Origin: Oligoflexus tunisiensis
Lineage (GTDB): Bacteria; Bdellovibrionota_B; Oligoflexia; Oligoflexales; Oligoflexaceae
DNA: 64,000 bases
NCBI RefSeq assembly: GCF_001748245.1
Contig: NZ_BDFO01000001.1
Coordinates: 6,167,346-6,231,345 of the forward strand
Reading direction: 5' to 3'
Part shown: positions 1-8,327 of the stretch, piece by piece
Numbering within the stretch: position 1 is the stretch's first letter
How the letters are laid out: the number at the start of each line of letters is the position of its first letter
Translations under genes and position numbers: made by a program
Notes under the pieces: generated by a model
The model's database searches: none
What the model was told of the DNA's origin: nothing
Seen by the model: only the letters and a program-made list of their open reading frames with translations

Positions 1-2127
1 GACGCCATTTCTGCTGTCGACTTTGCCACGGAAGACCAGCTGATGCGTCGGCTCATCTTTGGCCTCTGGCAGAAGAAAACGCGCCTGGTCGTCACCCATC
101 GTCTGCGGCACCTCGCCCGTTTTGATCGCGTTCTCTTTATCATGGATGGACGAATCATCGGCAATGGACCGGTCGCGGAACTGCTCATCCATAACCAGGC
201 CTTTCGCGACTTTTATAACGACGCGCAGCAGGGCCACACCAGCGATGAGGATACCGAGGAGCCTGCAGCAACCCGGGACGCAGCGGCCCCCTCTGCCGAT
301 TCCACGGAGACGCGCATCACGCAGGATGAAGATCGGGCTTTTGGTGCCGTTCAAGGAACGGTCTATAAAAGTTATTTCAAGGCCCTGCTGCAATCCCGCC
401 GGGGACATTTCGTGGGGATGGCCTGTCTGATGCTGATGGTCAGTCTCCTGAGCATTGGTCTGCCTCTGCTGCAAAACACCTGGCTGGCGTTCTGGTCGGA
501 TCACTATCACGCGACGCGACCTGTGCCGCATGATTTATGGTCACTTCTGCCGTCGTTCATTCAGCAAACGCCCGGCGCTCTGCTCGCCTGGGGGGCCCTG
601 GGCCTTCTGACGATTATCGCCGCCGTGGGTCAGCAAATGCTTTGGCTGAGACGATCCCTGATTGCCGGCATTCGCCTGCATGATGCGGCGTACTCGGCGG
701 TTCTGCGGGCGCCTCTGGCGTTTTTTGATAGCACTCCCGGTGGACGCATTCTGAACCGCTTTTCGCGTGACGTGGATGCGGTGGAGCGCGAGGTGGCTTG
801 GAATCTGGAGCGAACGCTGGTCCCAGTGTTTCATGCCTGTGCCGCTCTTCTGCTTCTTCTGATCAACCTGCCAATTCTGGCCCTGGTGATCGCCCCGGCC
901 CTCTTCATTTACCATCGCTTTCAAAGGGATTACCGGAAAGCCAGCCGCGACGCCCAGCGTATTTTTTCGATGGCCCGCTCGCCCCGTCTGGCTTTTTTCA
1001 AGGAAACGCTGCAATGCACCGCGATCATTCGTGCCCATGATCAGGCGCCCACGTTCACAGCTCGTTATCAAACGCTCTTCAGACAGTTTCAGGAAGGGTT
1101 TTACGGCACCGTCCTGCTGAATCGCTGGTTCTCCGTTCGCGTCCCCCTGCTGGGCGGGCTTCTGTCCTTTGGCCTTGTCTCAACGATACTGCTCCTGGCT
1201 TCGGCGGGACGCCTGGCCCCCGGTATTGCCGGTCTCGTTCTGGTCTATGGCACAAGGCTCTGGGATCATCTGAATAGTGCGATTCGCAGTTTCACCACAG
1301 TCGAATCCAATATGATAAGCGTGGAGCGCCTTCAGCATTTTCAGTCGCTGGAAGCCGAACAGGATAGTCCCGCCGTGGATTCTCCCGTCACAGGGGATGC
1401 ACAGTGGCCTCAAAAGGGTGCTGTGGAATTTGAGAATGTAAGCGTTCGCTACGCGGCGAATCAGCCACTGATTCTGAAGAACTGCAATTTCCAAATCCAG
1501 CCGGGACAAAAGGTTGGAATTATCGGCCGGACCGGGGCGGGTAAAAGCACGCTGCTCCAGGCTCTCTTCCGCTTCATCAATCCCTGCAGTGGGCGCGTGC
1601 TGATCGATGGCGTGGATACGGCCACGATTCCCCTGCATCGCCTGCGCCGTTCCATTGCGATCATTCCGCAGGATCCCCTGCTCTTTCAGGGCACGCTGCG
1701 CAGCAACCTGGATCGCTTTGAACGCTTTTCGGATCAGGACATCTGGGCTGCTCTGAGGCGGGCTCATCTTTTGGAATGGGCGCAGCGTCTGCCTTCAGGA
1801 CTCTACGAGGAGATCAGGGAAAATGGAGGCAACCTTAGCCTGGGGCAGCGCCAGCTGCTCTGTCTGGCCCGGGCTCTCCTGCTTGATACGCGCATCATTG
1901 TGATGGATGAAGCGACCGCGAGTGTGGATGTGCTGACGGACAGCCTGATTCAGCAGACCATTGAAGAGGAATGTCAGGACCGGACGGTTCTGATGATTGC
2001 CCATCGACTGGAGACGCTGGAGCTCTGTGACACCATTATTGAAATGGTGGATGGCAAAGCCCGAATTCATGCAGACGACCGCTTCGAGGCTGCTGCGGCA
2101 TTGGACACGGGCGTCCATGCTTCCTGA
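1..2127 (+). CDS. ABC-C-type (MRP/CFTR-like) ABC transporter, C-terminal half, 5' truncated by window
   Basis: The reading frame is open from base 1 and begins inside the first nucleotide-binding domain (NBD): residues 1-7 read DAISAVD, the end of Walker B plus the D-loop, followed by the H-loop VTHRL (His33). The ATG at 43 is therefore internal. After an acidic linker comes a second transmembrane domain (about residues 125-400 of the 708 visible) and a complete second NBD: Walker A GRTGAGKST (509-517), signature LSLGQ (612-616), Walker B IIVMDEA (632-638) and H-loop IAHRL (His668). Two NBDs in one chain with the order NBD1-TMD2-NBD2 is the full-length ABC-C layout, so this is an inner-membrane exporter fed by ATP hydrolysis. 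The substrate cannot be read from sequence. The next gene is convergent. Confidence 0.93.
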   Translation, partial: DAISAVDFATEDQLMRRLIFGLWQKKTRLVVTHRLRHLARFDRVLFIMDGRIIGNGPVAELLIHNQAFRDFYNDAQQGHTSDEDTEEPAATRDAAAPSADSTETRITQDEDRAFGAVQGTVYKSYFKALLQSRRGHFVGMACLMLMVSLLSIGLPLLQNTWLAFWSDHYHATRPVPHDLWSLLPSFIQQTPGALLAWGALGLLTIIAAVGQQMLWLRRSLIAGIRLHDAAYSAVLRAPLAFFDSTPGGRILNRFSRDVDAVEREVAWNLERTLVPVFHACAALLLLLINLPILALVIAPALFIYHRFQRDYRKASRDAQRIFSMARSPRLAFFKETLQCTAIIRAHDQAPTFTARYQTLFRQFQEGFYGTVLLNRWFSVRVPLLGGLLSFGLVSTILLLASAGRLAPGIAGLVLVYGTRLWDHLNSAIRSFTTVESNMISVERLQHFQSLEAEQDSPAVDSPVTGDAQWPQKGAVEFENVSVRYAANQPLILKNCNFQIQPGQKVGIIGRTGAGKSTLLQALFRFINPCSGRVLIDGVDTATIPLHRLRRSIAIIPQDPLLFQGTLRSNLDRFERFSDQDIWAALRRAHLLEWAQRLPSGLYEEIRENGGNLSLGQRQLLCLARALLLDTRIIVMDEATASVDVLTDSLIQQTIEEECQDRTVLMIAHRLETLELCDTIIEMVDGKARIHADDRFEAAAALDTGVHAS

Positions 2128-2136
2128 TGGAAGGTT

Positions 2137-3135
2137 TCAAAACGTTCCCGTATAGGAAGCGCAGGACCGGCAAATATCAGGAGGCTGAGGCGAGGCCAGC
2201 TGTTGACGGAAGGCTTCATACGCCTTCCCCTGCCAGAGAGCGGCGAAAGGTTCGGATCGAATGCGTCCAAAGTTAAAACGATCCGGGGTGGCGATCATGC
2301 AGCAGGGCATTGCGTCACCGCGATAGCTGAAATAGGCCCGTTTCCAGGGCCAATCGCAACGCTTGTCTCCCGGGACATCATCCGCGTATCGTTCCTTTTG
2401 TATCCGCGGGAGGCGCAAGGACATGCCCGCCTCGGTCGCCCGCTCGCGCGCCCGGCCAAAGACCTCCTCGATGACAGCAGGTTCCACACGTTCCAGAGTC
2501 TGTTCGTTCACATAGTCACGCATGCTGTGATAATGCGCGGGCAGGGAGCCTTCCCCATAATCATGGCAGAGGTGCTGCACCCAAAGCTGTTTCACAGGCC
2601 ACCGCTGGCAGAGACGCACCAGGTCCGGAAGCTCGTGAAGGTTCTGCCTCATCAGCACCATCACAATATGCAGGTCGGGACCTTGCCCCTGAAACCGCTC
2701 CTGGGTGCTGGTGAAGAGTTCCAGATTCTTCAGAACCGTGGACCAGCGGGAACGCACCCGGATGCGTTCATAGGTGGCGGCCGTCGAACCGTCCAGCGAG
2801 ACATGCATGAGGCTGAGGCCGCTCGTCATACAGGCCTCGGCCCGGGAGCTGTTGAACAACGTGAGGTTGGTGTTCACCGAGACCTTGACGTTCCTTCCGG
2901 CTGCGAAACGCACCATATCAAAGAACCGTGGATGCATCAGAGGTTCACCGAGACCCTGCAGATGGAGTTCCTCCATGCTGGGAAATTGTTCCATGAGATG
3001 GGTGAAGAGCGCATACTCCATGAACGCCGGCGGGCCATGGGGTGGACCGTCCTGCCGAAACTGAATGGGACACATCTGGCAGCGTAGATTGCATTGCCCG
3101 ACAGGTTCCATCTGGACGAATCGCGGAAGTTCCAT
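2137..3135 (-). CDS. Radical SAM/SPASM-type protein
   Basis: A 332-residue protein with the radical-SAM cluster motif CNLRCQMC (Cys15, Cys19, Cys22), which binds the 4Fe-4S cluster that cleaves S-adenosylmethionine. The segment LHLQGLGEPLMHPRF is the usual GGEP-like strand. The C-terminus carries more cysteines (KRCDWPW, MPCCM, DICRSC), as in SPASM auxiliary-cluster domains. The substrate is unknown. I chose the ATG at 3135 because it overlaps the upstream stop as TGATG and has GGGAG five bases ahead; a GTG one codon upstream at 3138 is the alternative. It is the last gene of a GT9/mutarotase-like/radical-SAM group, which suggests sugar or cell-envelope tailoring, but that is inference. Confidence 0.85.
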   Translation of the reverse strand: MELPRFVQMEPVGQCNLRCQMCPIQFRQDGPPHGPPAFMEYALFTHLMEQFPSMEELHLQGLGEPLMHPRFFDMVRFAAGRNVKVSVNTNLTLFNSSRAEACMTSGLSLMHVSLDGSTAATYERIRVRSRWSTVLKNLELFTSTQERFQGQGPDLHIVMVLMRQNLHELPDLVRLCQRWPVKQLWVQHLCHDYGEGSLPAHYHSMRDYVNEQTLERVEPAVIEEVFGRARERATEAGMSLRLPRIQKERYADDVPGDKRCDWPWKRAYFSYRGDAMPCCMIATPDRFNFGRIRSEPFAALWQGKAYEAFRQQLASPQPPDICRSCASYTGTF

Positions 3136-4055
3136 CACAACTCCCAGGTCTGGACTCGAGCTTTCATTTCGAACGCACGGGTTTCATGCGGCTGCAGAAT
3201 GCCGGAGGTTCCCTGCTGAAAAGCCGTTTCAAGATCAAAGGGAATGTTGGTGCAGGGTTCAAGGATCAAAACATAGTGATCCCGAAAGCCCGAGAAGCTG
3301 GAAAAAATCCACACATAGGGAAAGTCCTGAGTCGCGAACGAAAACATCAGTTCCGTGCGGCTGGCTGGATTGCGGACTCCACACCAGCCGTCCTTCAGGT
3401 ATCTGGCATAAAGGAATTCGCGACTGTAGGAGGCTTTGGCTCGCATTTTATCCATGCGCACGGGTCGTCCTTCGGCATCCTTCACAAAGGGGAAGGCCGT
3501 GCGTTCAGGCGAACCCGCGATCATGCTGAATCCAAGCGCCACGGGCTCAAGCTCGCAGTCGGGCATGAGCAGCTCATCCCCCTCTTCGATGGCAAGGGCC
3601 GGATGCTGCTTGAAGAGGTAGGCCTGCGGCTCGGCACTTCGATTGCGCAGGGCATGCCTGATAAGGACTTCCGTTCCCTGGGGCTCCAGGACTATGGTTT
3701 TCTCCACCGTCAGGGGCATGCTTTCGCATTCCATGGACATGGAAATCCCGAGGGGCGAGGATTCCTGAACTTCCCAGGGCTGGCTCCATAATTCGCCGTG
3801 ATCGTACATCGTGCGGCCACGAAAAGGATCGGCCGCATCACTCGGGAAGACCTCATCCCAGCCGCCCGTCCAGTTTTCATCAAATGATGCGCCGCGCGGT
3901 AACGTGCGGCCCTTTGTGGCATCATAACCAGGCGGATGCCAGACCCATTCCTTTCCCGTTTTTCTGTCGACAAAGGAGTCGATACGCCCTCCCAGATCGG
4001 GTCGAACTTTTATGCTGAGCCCTTCGTTCATCAATAAGTAATCCTTGCCAATCAT
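3135..4055 (-). CDS. Galactose mutarotase-like (aldose 1-epimerase fold) protein
   Basis: A 306-residue cytoplasmic protein with no signal peptide. The N-terminal LSIKVRPDLGGRIDSFVDR and the GGWDEVFPSDA segment match the beta-sandwich fold of aldose 1-epimerase and related proteins, which bind hexoses and often interconvert anomers. The classical catalytic His/Glu pair of GalM cannot be assigned with certainty here, so a sugar-binding role without epimerase activity remains possible. The start ATG has GAGGGGG upstream. The stop overlaps the ATG of the radical SAM gene by one base, so translation is probably coupled. The GT9 gene lies 53 bp upstream on the same strand. Confidence 0.7.
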   Translation of the reverse strand: MIGKDYLLMNEGLSIKVRPDLGGRIDSFVDRKTGKEWVWHPPGYDATKGRTLPRGASFDENWTGGWDEVFPSDAADPFRGRTMYDHGELWSQPWEVQESSPLGISMSMECESMPLTVEKTIVLEPQGTEVLIRHALRNRSAEPQAYLFKQHPALAIEEGDELLMPDCELEPVALGFSMIAGSPERTAFPFVKDAEGRPVRMDKMRAKASYSREFLYARYLKDGWCGVRNPASRTELMFSFATQDFPYVWIFSSFSGFRDHYVLILEPCTNIPFDLETAFQQGTSGILQPHETRAFEMKARVQTWEL

Positions 4056-4108
4056 CAGGCTTCCCCCTCGTAACAGAAAAGTTCCTTATATCACTCAGGC
4101 TCGCTCTT

Positions 4109-5110
4109 TTACCAATCCGTGAGATTAGGGAGATGACCGCACCCATCGAGAAGTCCCAAGGCCTGTGTCGTGATTCGGGCCGGTGACATGTCCTCAGTTC
4201 GGTCCACCGCCACGTGGCGTTTGGAATCAAGGGGGGCCCAGCGTTGAGGGCTCGTTGCAGAAAAGAGGACAACACTGGGCACCCGCAGCGCGGCCGCGAG
4301 ATGCGAGACGCCGGTATCATTGCAAATGAGCAGACGGCTGTGCTGCAGAAGAAGAGCCAGCTCACCGAGCGGGATATGATCCGAGGCGGTATCGAGGGCC
4401 TCGTGCGACATGGACGCTTGCACGGCTTGAATAATATCGCGCTCATCCCTGGCACCGGTCAGCACGATGCGAAAACCTTCGGCGGCCAGGGCATCCGCCA
4501 CGGCAGCAAACTGTTTCGGGGGCCAGCATTTGTGTCGGGACCTGGCGCCCGGATGGATGCATACGTATGGGTTTGTTTGAATTTGAGGGAACCAGCTTCT
4601 TTGCTGGAAACCTTTTCTGTCAATTTCAAAGAGAGGAAATTCCAGTTCGGGGCTGACGTTTGCGATCCCGAGATTTTTCACGACCCGCAGAAGGCGCAGG
4701 ATTTCGTGTTCATCGTCCTCGACGGGAACAAAAGTTTCGGGATGCGGCTGATAGTGTCCGGGCTTGACCATGCCGGCGACCTCTTTTGCACCGAGCAGAC
4801 CAATAAGAGGGTTGGTGATCAATCCTGTCCCATGCATCTGCAGGGCAAGGTCAGCCTTCATCTCCTGAACCTGATGGAGGAACGACAAAAATCCGCTGGC
4901 ATCGAAAGGCCGTTCCGGCAAACCCGGATAGCCTGGGAATTCCACGAATTCATCGAAATACCTGGGATAGCGCCGAATCCATTCCCTGGCCCACGGCAGG
5001 CCGATCAGAGTGATCGATGCGTGAGGATAGCCCTCGCGCAACGCGCGCATGGCCGGGATGGAACAGAGCATGTCGCCAAGGTAAAGCGCTCGGAGGATAA
5101 CGATCTTCAT
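4109..5110 (-). CDS. Glycosyltransferase family 9 (heptosyltransferase-like)
   Basis: 333 residues beginning KIVILRALYLGDMLCSIPA, the Rossmann start of ADP-heptose:LPS heptosyltransferases (GT9). The C-terminal half has CIHPGARSRHKCWP and the nucleotide-sugar site LICNDTGVSHLAAAL, typical of WaaC/WaaF/RfaF relatives. Members transfer heptose or similar sugars to the LPS core on the cytoplasmic face of the inner membrane; donor and acceptor are not readable here. GAGGG sits four bases before the ATG. It is the first gene of a minus-strand group followed by the mutarotase-like and radical SAM genes. Confidence 0.88.
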   Translation of the reverse strand: MKIVILRALYLGDMLCSIPAMRALREGYPHASITLIGLPWAREWIRRYPRYFDEFVEFPGYPGLPERPFDASGFLSFLHQVQEMKADLALQMHGTGLITNPLIGLLGAKEVAGMVKPGHYQPHPETFVPVEDDEHEILRLLRVVKNLGIANVSPELEFPLFEIDRKGFQQRSWFPQIQTNPYVCIHPGARSRHKCWPPKQFAAVADALAAEGFRIVLTGARDERDIIQAVQASMSHEALDTASDHIPLGELALLLQHSRLLICNDTGVSHLAAALRVPSVVLFSATSPQRWAPLDSKRHVAVDRTEDMSPARITTQALGLLDGCGHLPNLTDW

Positions 5111-5207
5111 GCATCCCTCGCTCGTGAGCCTGCCTTCATGCTTAGCCTGAAAGCGGAGAGAACGACTAGATCGTCGCCTTGGGCTGGGTTAAATACCCAG
5201 GGCCTCT

Positions 5208-5924
5208 TCAAGGAAACGGAAACGTCCCCACATAAAGACCCAGCGCGTTCTGCAGACTATGCCCCAGCATGGCCGCAGCCAGACCATAGCGGGCGCGAAG
5301 AAGTCCAAGCACCAGCCCCGTGGGAAAAATGCCGGAAGCCAGGGCAAGATAATGGTGGACATCGGGCGAGGAAAACATGTGAGCCATGGCGAAGAGGAGA
5401 GCCGTGAGAGTAACGGCAGAGAAGGGACTCAGAACCTTTAAGGCCCGGGTCAGGGTCAACTCCCGATACCAGATTTCTTCCAGAATGGGAACGAAGACAA
5501 TGACAAACCAGGGAAAGAGGCTGTCGCTCATGGATGGGAAACTGAACTCCATGGGGTGCAGTCGTGTTTCCCCGAGGACCTGCAAAGAAGAATCATTGAG
5601 GAAGAGGGAATTCACGATCCGGGAGCAAAGATTGCCGAGAAGTATTCCCGACAAACATCCTGCACCAACCGCAATCCATACCCAGATCCGCGTCAAGTTC
5701 TGATACTGCATGACGCCGCGTAACCTGGGGCCCACCAAAAAAAGCCCCAGCAGCAGGGGAGCCACGAGGAGCCCCAGGGATGCATAGCCGACACGATCGG
5801 CCGGAATCCTAACCCCCCTGAACTCCAGAAAGAGCCGAAACAAACCATACTGCAGGGCCGGGAGGGCCAGCCCCCAGGCCACCACACGAGCGAGCGCAAG
5901 CCCATACCTTAACCTTTTTGACAT
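5208..5924 (-). CDS. CPBP family intramembrane glutamic endopeptidase (CAAX protease-like)
   Basis: 238 residues, mostly hydrophobic, with about six to eight membrane segments. The three CPBP (Abi/Rce1) motifs are visible: EEIWYR (motif 1, EExxxR), FAMAHMF (motif 2 with His) and LGHSLQNALG (motif 3 with His). These form the glutamate/histidine active site of the Rce1 fold. Bacterial members act in protein processing, bacteriocin immunity or unknown roles. I chose ATG 5924, which has AGAGG six bases upstream, over a TTG at 5945. It is transcribed divergently from the four-repeat secreted protein. Confidence 0.88.
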   Translation of the reverse strand: MSKRLRYGLALARVVAWGLALPALQYGLFRLFLEFRGVRIPADRVGYASLGLLVAPLLLGLFLVGPRLRGVMQYQNLTRIWVWIAVGAGCLSGILLGNLCSRIVNSLFLNDSSLQVLGETRLHPMEFSFPSMSDSLFPWFVIVFVPILEEIWYRELTLTRALKVLSPFSAVTLTALLFAMAHMFSSPDVHHYLALASGIFPTGLVLGLLRARYGLAAAMLGHSLQNALGLYVGTFPFP

Positions 5925-5981
5925 TGCAGCCTCTGCATTTTTCAAGCCTTCCCATCCGCGTCATGAAGACCATTATGACAT

Positions 5982-6008
5982 TTTCTGTACCCCTCTTGTG
6001 TACAGAAA
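5982..6008. promoter_or_regulatory. Perfect inverted repeat in divergent intergenic region
   Basis: TTTCTGTAC (5982-5990) and GTACAGAAA (6000-6008) form a perfect 9-bp dyad separated by 9 bases. It lies in the gap between the CPBP protease gene (leftward) and the repeat-protein gene (rightward), about 95 bp upstream of the latter, so an operator is the simplest reading. The half-site CTGTAC resembles LexA half-sites, but the spacing does not fit the E. coli CTGT-N8-ACAG box. An RNA hairpin in a 5' leader is the alternative. Confidence 0.45.
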
Positions 6009-6103
6009 CTCAAGGTCGGCCTGGACCTGTTCTGTCACCTGTCGAGCGTTTATGCGAGAAGAAGGCGTCACATGATGAACTCCCATGAAGGAAAGGGAAT
6101 CCT

Positions 6104-6679
6104 ATGAAAATGTCTCGCGTTACCTTCGGTCTTGCCCTGGCTGCCCAGGCTCTCTTTGCAACGGTTGCGTCCGCTCAAAGCCACCGTCCCGGCACCACGG
6201 GCGTCGGCCTCAACATTTACTGCGATCCGATCGACACAGCCTATGCCGGCGGCAGCCCTCTGTTCAATGAAGCCACCGGGGAATTCACCAGCCGTGAAGA
6301 CTATCTGGCTCAAAAACAGCTGAATACGTTCTGCGAGCCGATCGACACCATGTATGCCGGCGGCAGTCCGCTGTTTAATGAAGCCACAGGGGAATCCATC
6401 AGCCTCGAGGACTACCTGGCCAACAAACGCTGGGCCCGCGGCGTCAACCAATATTGCGATCCCCTGGGAACAGTTTACATCGGCGGCACACCGCTCTTTG
6501 ACGAGACCACCGGCCGTCGGGTGACCAAAGAGGAATACCTGGCCGCGCGCAACTTCAATATTTATTGCGATGCCCTGGGAACCGTTTATGCCGGCGGCAC
6601 TCCGCTGTTTGACCCAGCCACCGGTCGCACCCAGACTTTAAGGGCTTATCTTGCCAGGAAGTTCGTCATCCTGCGGTAA
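6104..6679 (+). CDS. Secreted protein made of four internal repeats, unknown function
   Basis: 191 residues. The first 25 form a Sec signal peptide ending VASAQ. The rest is four copies of a 37-41 residue unit with the pattern [YF]-C-[DE]-x(3)-[TD]-x-Y-x-G-G-[ST]-P-L-F-[ND]-x-x-T-G followed by x(6-8)-Y-L-A. The repeat cysteine codons start at 6221, 6332, 6455 and 6566. There is one cysteine per repeat, no enzyme motif and no membrane anchor, so this is probably a periplasmic or extracellular binding or structural protein. I do not recognise the repeat as a named family. An AAGGAAAGG purine tract precedes the ATG, and an inverted repeat lies about 95 bp upstream. Confidence 0.8.
   Translation: MKMSRVTFGLALAAQALFATVASAQSHRPGTTGVGLNIYCDPIDTAYAGGSPLFNEATGEFTSREDYLAQKQLNTFCEPIDTMYAGGSPLFNEATGESISLEDYLANKRWARGVNQYCDPLGTVYIGGTPLFDETTGRRVTKEEYLAARNFNIYCDALGTVYAGGTPLFDPATGRTQTLRAYLARKFVILR
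6212..6679 (+). repeat. Four tandem coding repeats of 111-123 bp
   Basis: The repeats are offset by 111, 123 and 111 bp, measured from cysteine codon to cysteine codon. Copies 1 and 2 are most alike (both contain YAGGSPLFNEATGE), and copies 3 and 4 resemble each other (GGTPLFD..TGR). This suggests two rounds of duplication. Confidence 0.8.
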
Positions 6680-6738
6680 TTACCCAGACGCAGTTGGCAG
6701 GCCTACTCTTCAGGCTGATCCATTGGTGTAGCATGGCA

Positions 6739-6767
6739 TTGACTTAAGCCGGATCTTGGCCTAGTAA
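6739..6767 (+). promoter_or_regulatory. Candidate sigma-70-type promoter for the TIGR02147 regulator
   Basis: TTGACT (6739-6744) and TAGTAA (6762-6767) are separated by 17 bp and lie about 40 bp upstream of the regulator start. The -35 box matches five of six consensus bases; the -10 box is weak. No experimental support. Confidence 0.4.
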
Positions 6768-6809
6768 AGGGGCGGAATCTTTAACTGGTCCCCTTCCCTT
6801 TCGGTGCCT

Positions 6810-7637
6810 ATGCCATCCATCGTTCAGTCCATACTTCTTTCTCATCCTGGCGTTCCAGCTTTGGAAAGATTGATCGTTATGAAAAAAATGGAGAATAGCA
6901 CCTTCACCAAAAACTACGTGACCCGCCGCGTGGGACTCAGCTCACGCGGATATCTGACTGATGTTTTCAAAGGCCGTAAAAAGCTCAGCGCGCGCTTTGT
7001 CAAACCTCTGGTGGCGACGCTGGATCTGGAACCTTTTGAAGCAAGCTATCTTGAGAAAAAACTTCTGCTGGAAACGGAATACGCGAAGTCACAGGAGACG
7101 CGCGAGGACCTTCTGGCAGAACTCCATATTCTCGAGAGGAATTTCCGCTCCATGACGCTGACGGTCGAGGATCACTTCGATGTCTATGCGCTGTCCCTGG
7201 TTTATCTGAGTCTCTTCCTGTTTCCCGATAAGAAAGCCAGTCAGCGTGATCTCCTGAAAATTCTCGCGATCCTGCCGGCCGCGACGATGGAACGTTCCAT
7301 CATGTTTCTCTTGCAAAAAGGCCTGATTATTGAATCCGACCACCGCCTCATGGTGAACCCGGACAAGGATTTTTCCTTTCTCAGTGCACAGTACAGCGCG
7401 TCCCAGGAGATCGCTTATCTGAAGAAGAGTTTTGCTGAAGGGATTGACCGCCTGCCGCTTCTGCAGCAGCAGCGGGATGATGTTATCTTCCATAGCTCGG
7501 TCCTGACGGTGAAGCGCAGTGAATATCGGGAATTCATCAAGAAAATTAAACAGGATTTCCGGACCTATCATGCGGAGCTGGACCATCAGCACCCGGATAC
7601 TCTTGTTCGTTTCAATGTCCAACTTTATCCCATATGA
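6810..7637 (+). CDS. TIGR02147/DUF4423-type regulatory protein
   Basis: 275 residues. The N-terminal part (VTRRVGLSSRGYLTDVFKGRKKLS) matches the helix-turn-helix-like block of TIGR02147 proteins, and the middle (DHFDVYALSLVYLSLFLFPD, then the DLLKILAIL / SIMFLLQKGLI helices) matches DUF4423. The length is usual for the family. The family is known from Fibrobacter, Bdellovibrio and relatives, often in many paralogues beside secreted proteins, and is presumed to regulate transcription. The start is uncertain: ATG 6810 keeps the whole domain, GTG 6804 is two codons upstream, and ATG 6879 has a better purine tract but truncates the domain. Its stop overlaps the next frame as ATGA. Confidence 0.82.
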   Translation: MPSIVQSILLSHPGVPALERLIVMKKMENSTFTKNYVTRRVGLSSRGYLTDVFKGRKKLSARFVKPLVATLDLEPFEASYLEKKLLLETEYAKSQETREDLLAELHILERNFRSMTLTVEDHFDVYALSLVYLSLFLFPDKKASQRDLLKILAILPAATMERSIMFLLQKGLIIESDHRLMVNPDKDFSFLSAQYSASQEIAYLKKSFAEGIDRLPLLQQQRDDVIFHSSVLTVKRSEYREFIKKIKQDFRTYHAELDHQHPDTLVRFNVQLYPI

Positions 7638-7651
7638 AGAAGGAGTCTGCA

Positions 7652-8179
7652 ATGAATGCATGGCCTCGTATCCTTTGGCTTGCCCTGTCCCTGATCGTAT
7701 CGGCAAAATCCCTGGCTGCCAGCAAAGCACCGGATTGGGAAAAATGGATCTTTGAGCGACTCGCTAAGCATCCGGAATTTGAAGTCACACTGCATGCAGA
7801 CGAGGCTGTGATCCTGACCCATGGGGCCGAGTACTATGCTGCGTTTGCTGTGGTGAAGAGTGAAATCCATCCTCTGATCTGTGCCTATGCAGCGGTCATT
7901 GATCCGGCCATCGGCACGGAACCTGGTCATTATACGTTGAAACCAGGCTATATCTGTGGTGATCGTACCGCGATTCAGCCTTATGATGGCCTTTTTGAAG
8001 TCAAGATTCCCTGGTGTGGCGGTGAAGTTTGTGCGAATCCTGCCATCGGTGTGGGCAATCTTAAGGTTCGTCCCGACCGTAGCCTGACACTCGACAACCT
8101 GCCTTCCAAGTTGCCGGTGAAGGTTGATGGGCATCTGTTGCATCACTTCGATCCATCCTTGCCTGTCGCGGGCCACTGA
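7652..8179 (+). CDS. Secreted protein paired with TIGR02147 regulator, unknown function
   Basis: 175 residues with a clear Sec signal peptide (MNAWPRILWLALSLIVSAKS, cleavage near LAA-S). The mature part has a compact region with four cysteines (LICAY, GYICGD, WCGGEVCAN), consistent with disulphides in the periplasm or outside. No catalytic motif is recognised. I chose ATG 7652 because AAGGAG ends seven bases upstream and the signal peptide begins there. An earlier ATG at 7634 overlaps the regulator stop (ATGA) but would add a charged extension. The tight coupling to the upstream regulator suggests co-expression. Confidence 0.78.
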   Translation: MNAWPRILWLALSLIVSAKSLAASKAPDWEKWIFERLAKHPEFEVTLHADEAVILTHGAEYYAAFAVVKSEIHPLICAYAAVIDPAIGTEPGHYTLKPGYICGDRTAIQPYDGLFEVKIPWCGGEVCANPAIGVGNLKVRPDRSLTLDNLPSKLPVKVDGHLLHHFDPSLPVAGH

Positions 8180-8184
8180 TCCGG

Positions 8185-8214
8185 TGCGCCGCCCTATGGA
8201 TGCAGGGTGGCGCG
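8185..8214 (+). terminator. Candidate hairpin terminator
   Basis: An 11-bp stem (two G-U pairs) with an 8-base loop, GC-rich, a few bases after the secreted-protein stop. Only a short T stretch follows, so termination efficiency is uncertain. Confidence 0.45.
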
Positions 8215-8327
8215 TGAATTTCCCGCAATCTTAACCGAAGTTTCCTCGATTCTTTTTCCCGCCTTGTTCTTCCATTCAAGAATGCGCTCTACGATAGGCC
8301 GACTTCAAACGAACCGCGGAGAGTGCA

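Noticed and set aside
43..2127. ABC transporter gene starting at ATG 43
   Set aside because: The frame is open to base 1 and begins within NBD1, so the true start is outside the window.
4214..5407. Long plus-strand open frame (397 codons)
   Set aside because: Antisense to the GT9 and CPBP protease genes, which have clear motifs.
5982..6008. LexA (SOS) box
   Set aside because: The half-sites are too far apart for the E. coli box, and the adjacent genes are not typical SOS genes.
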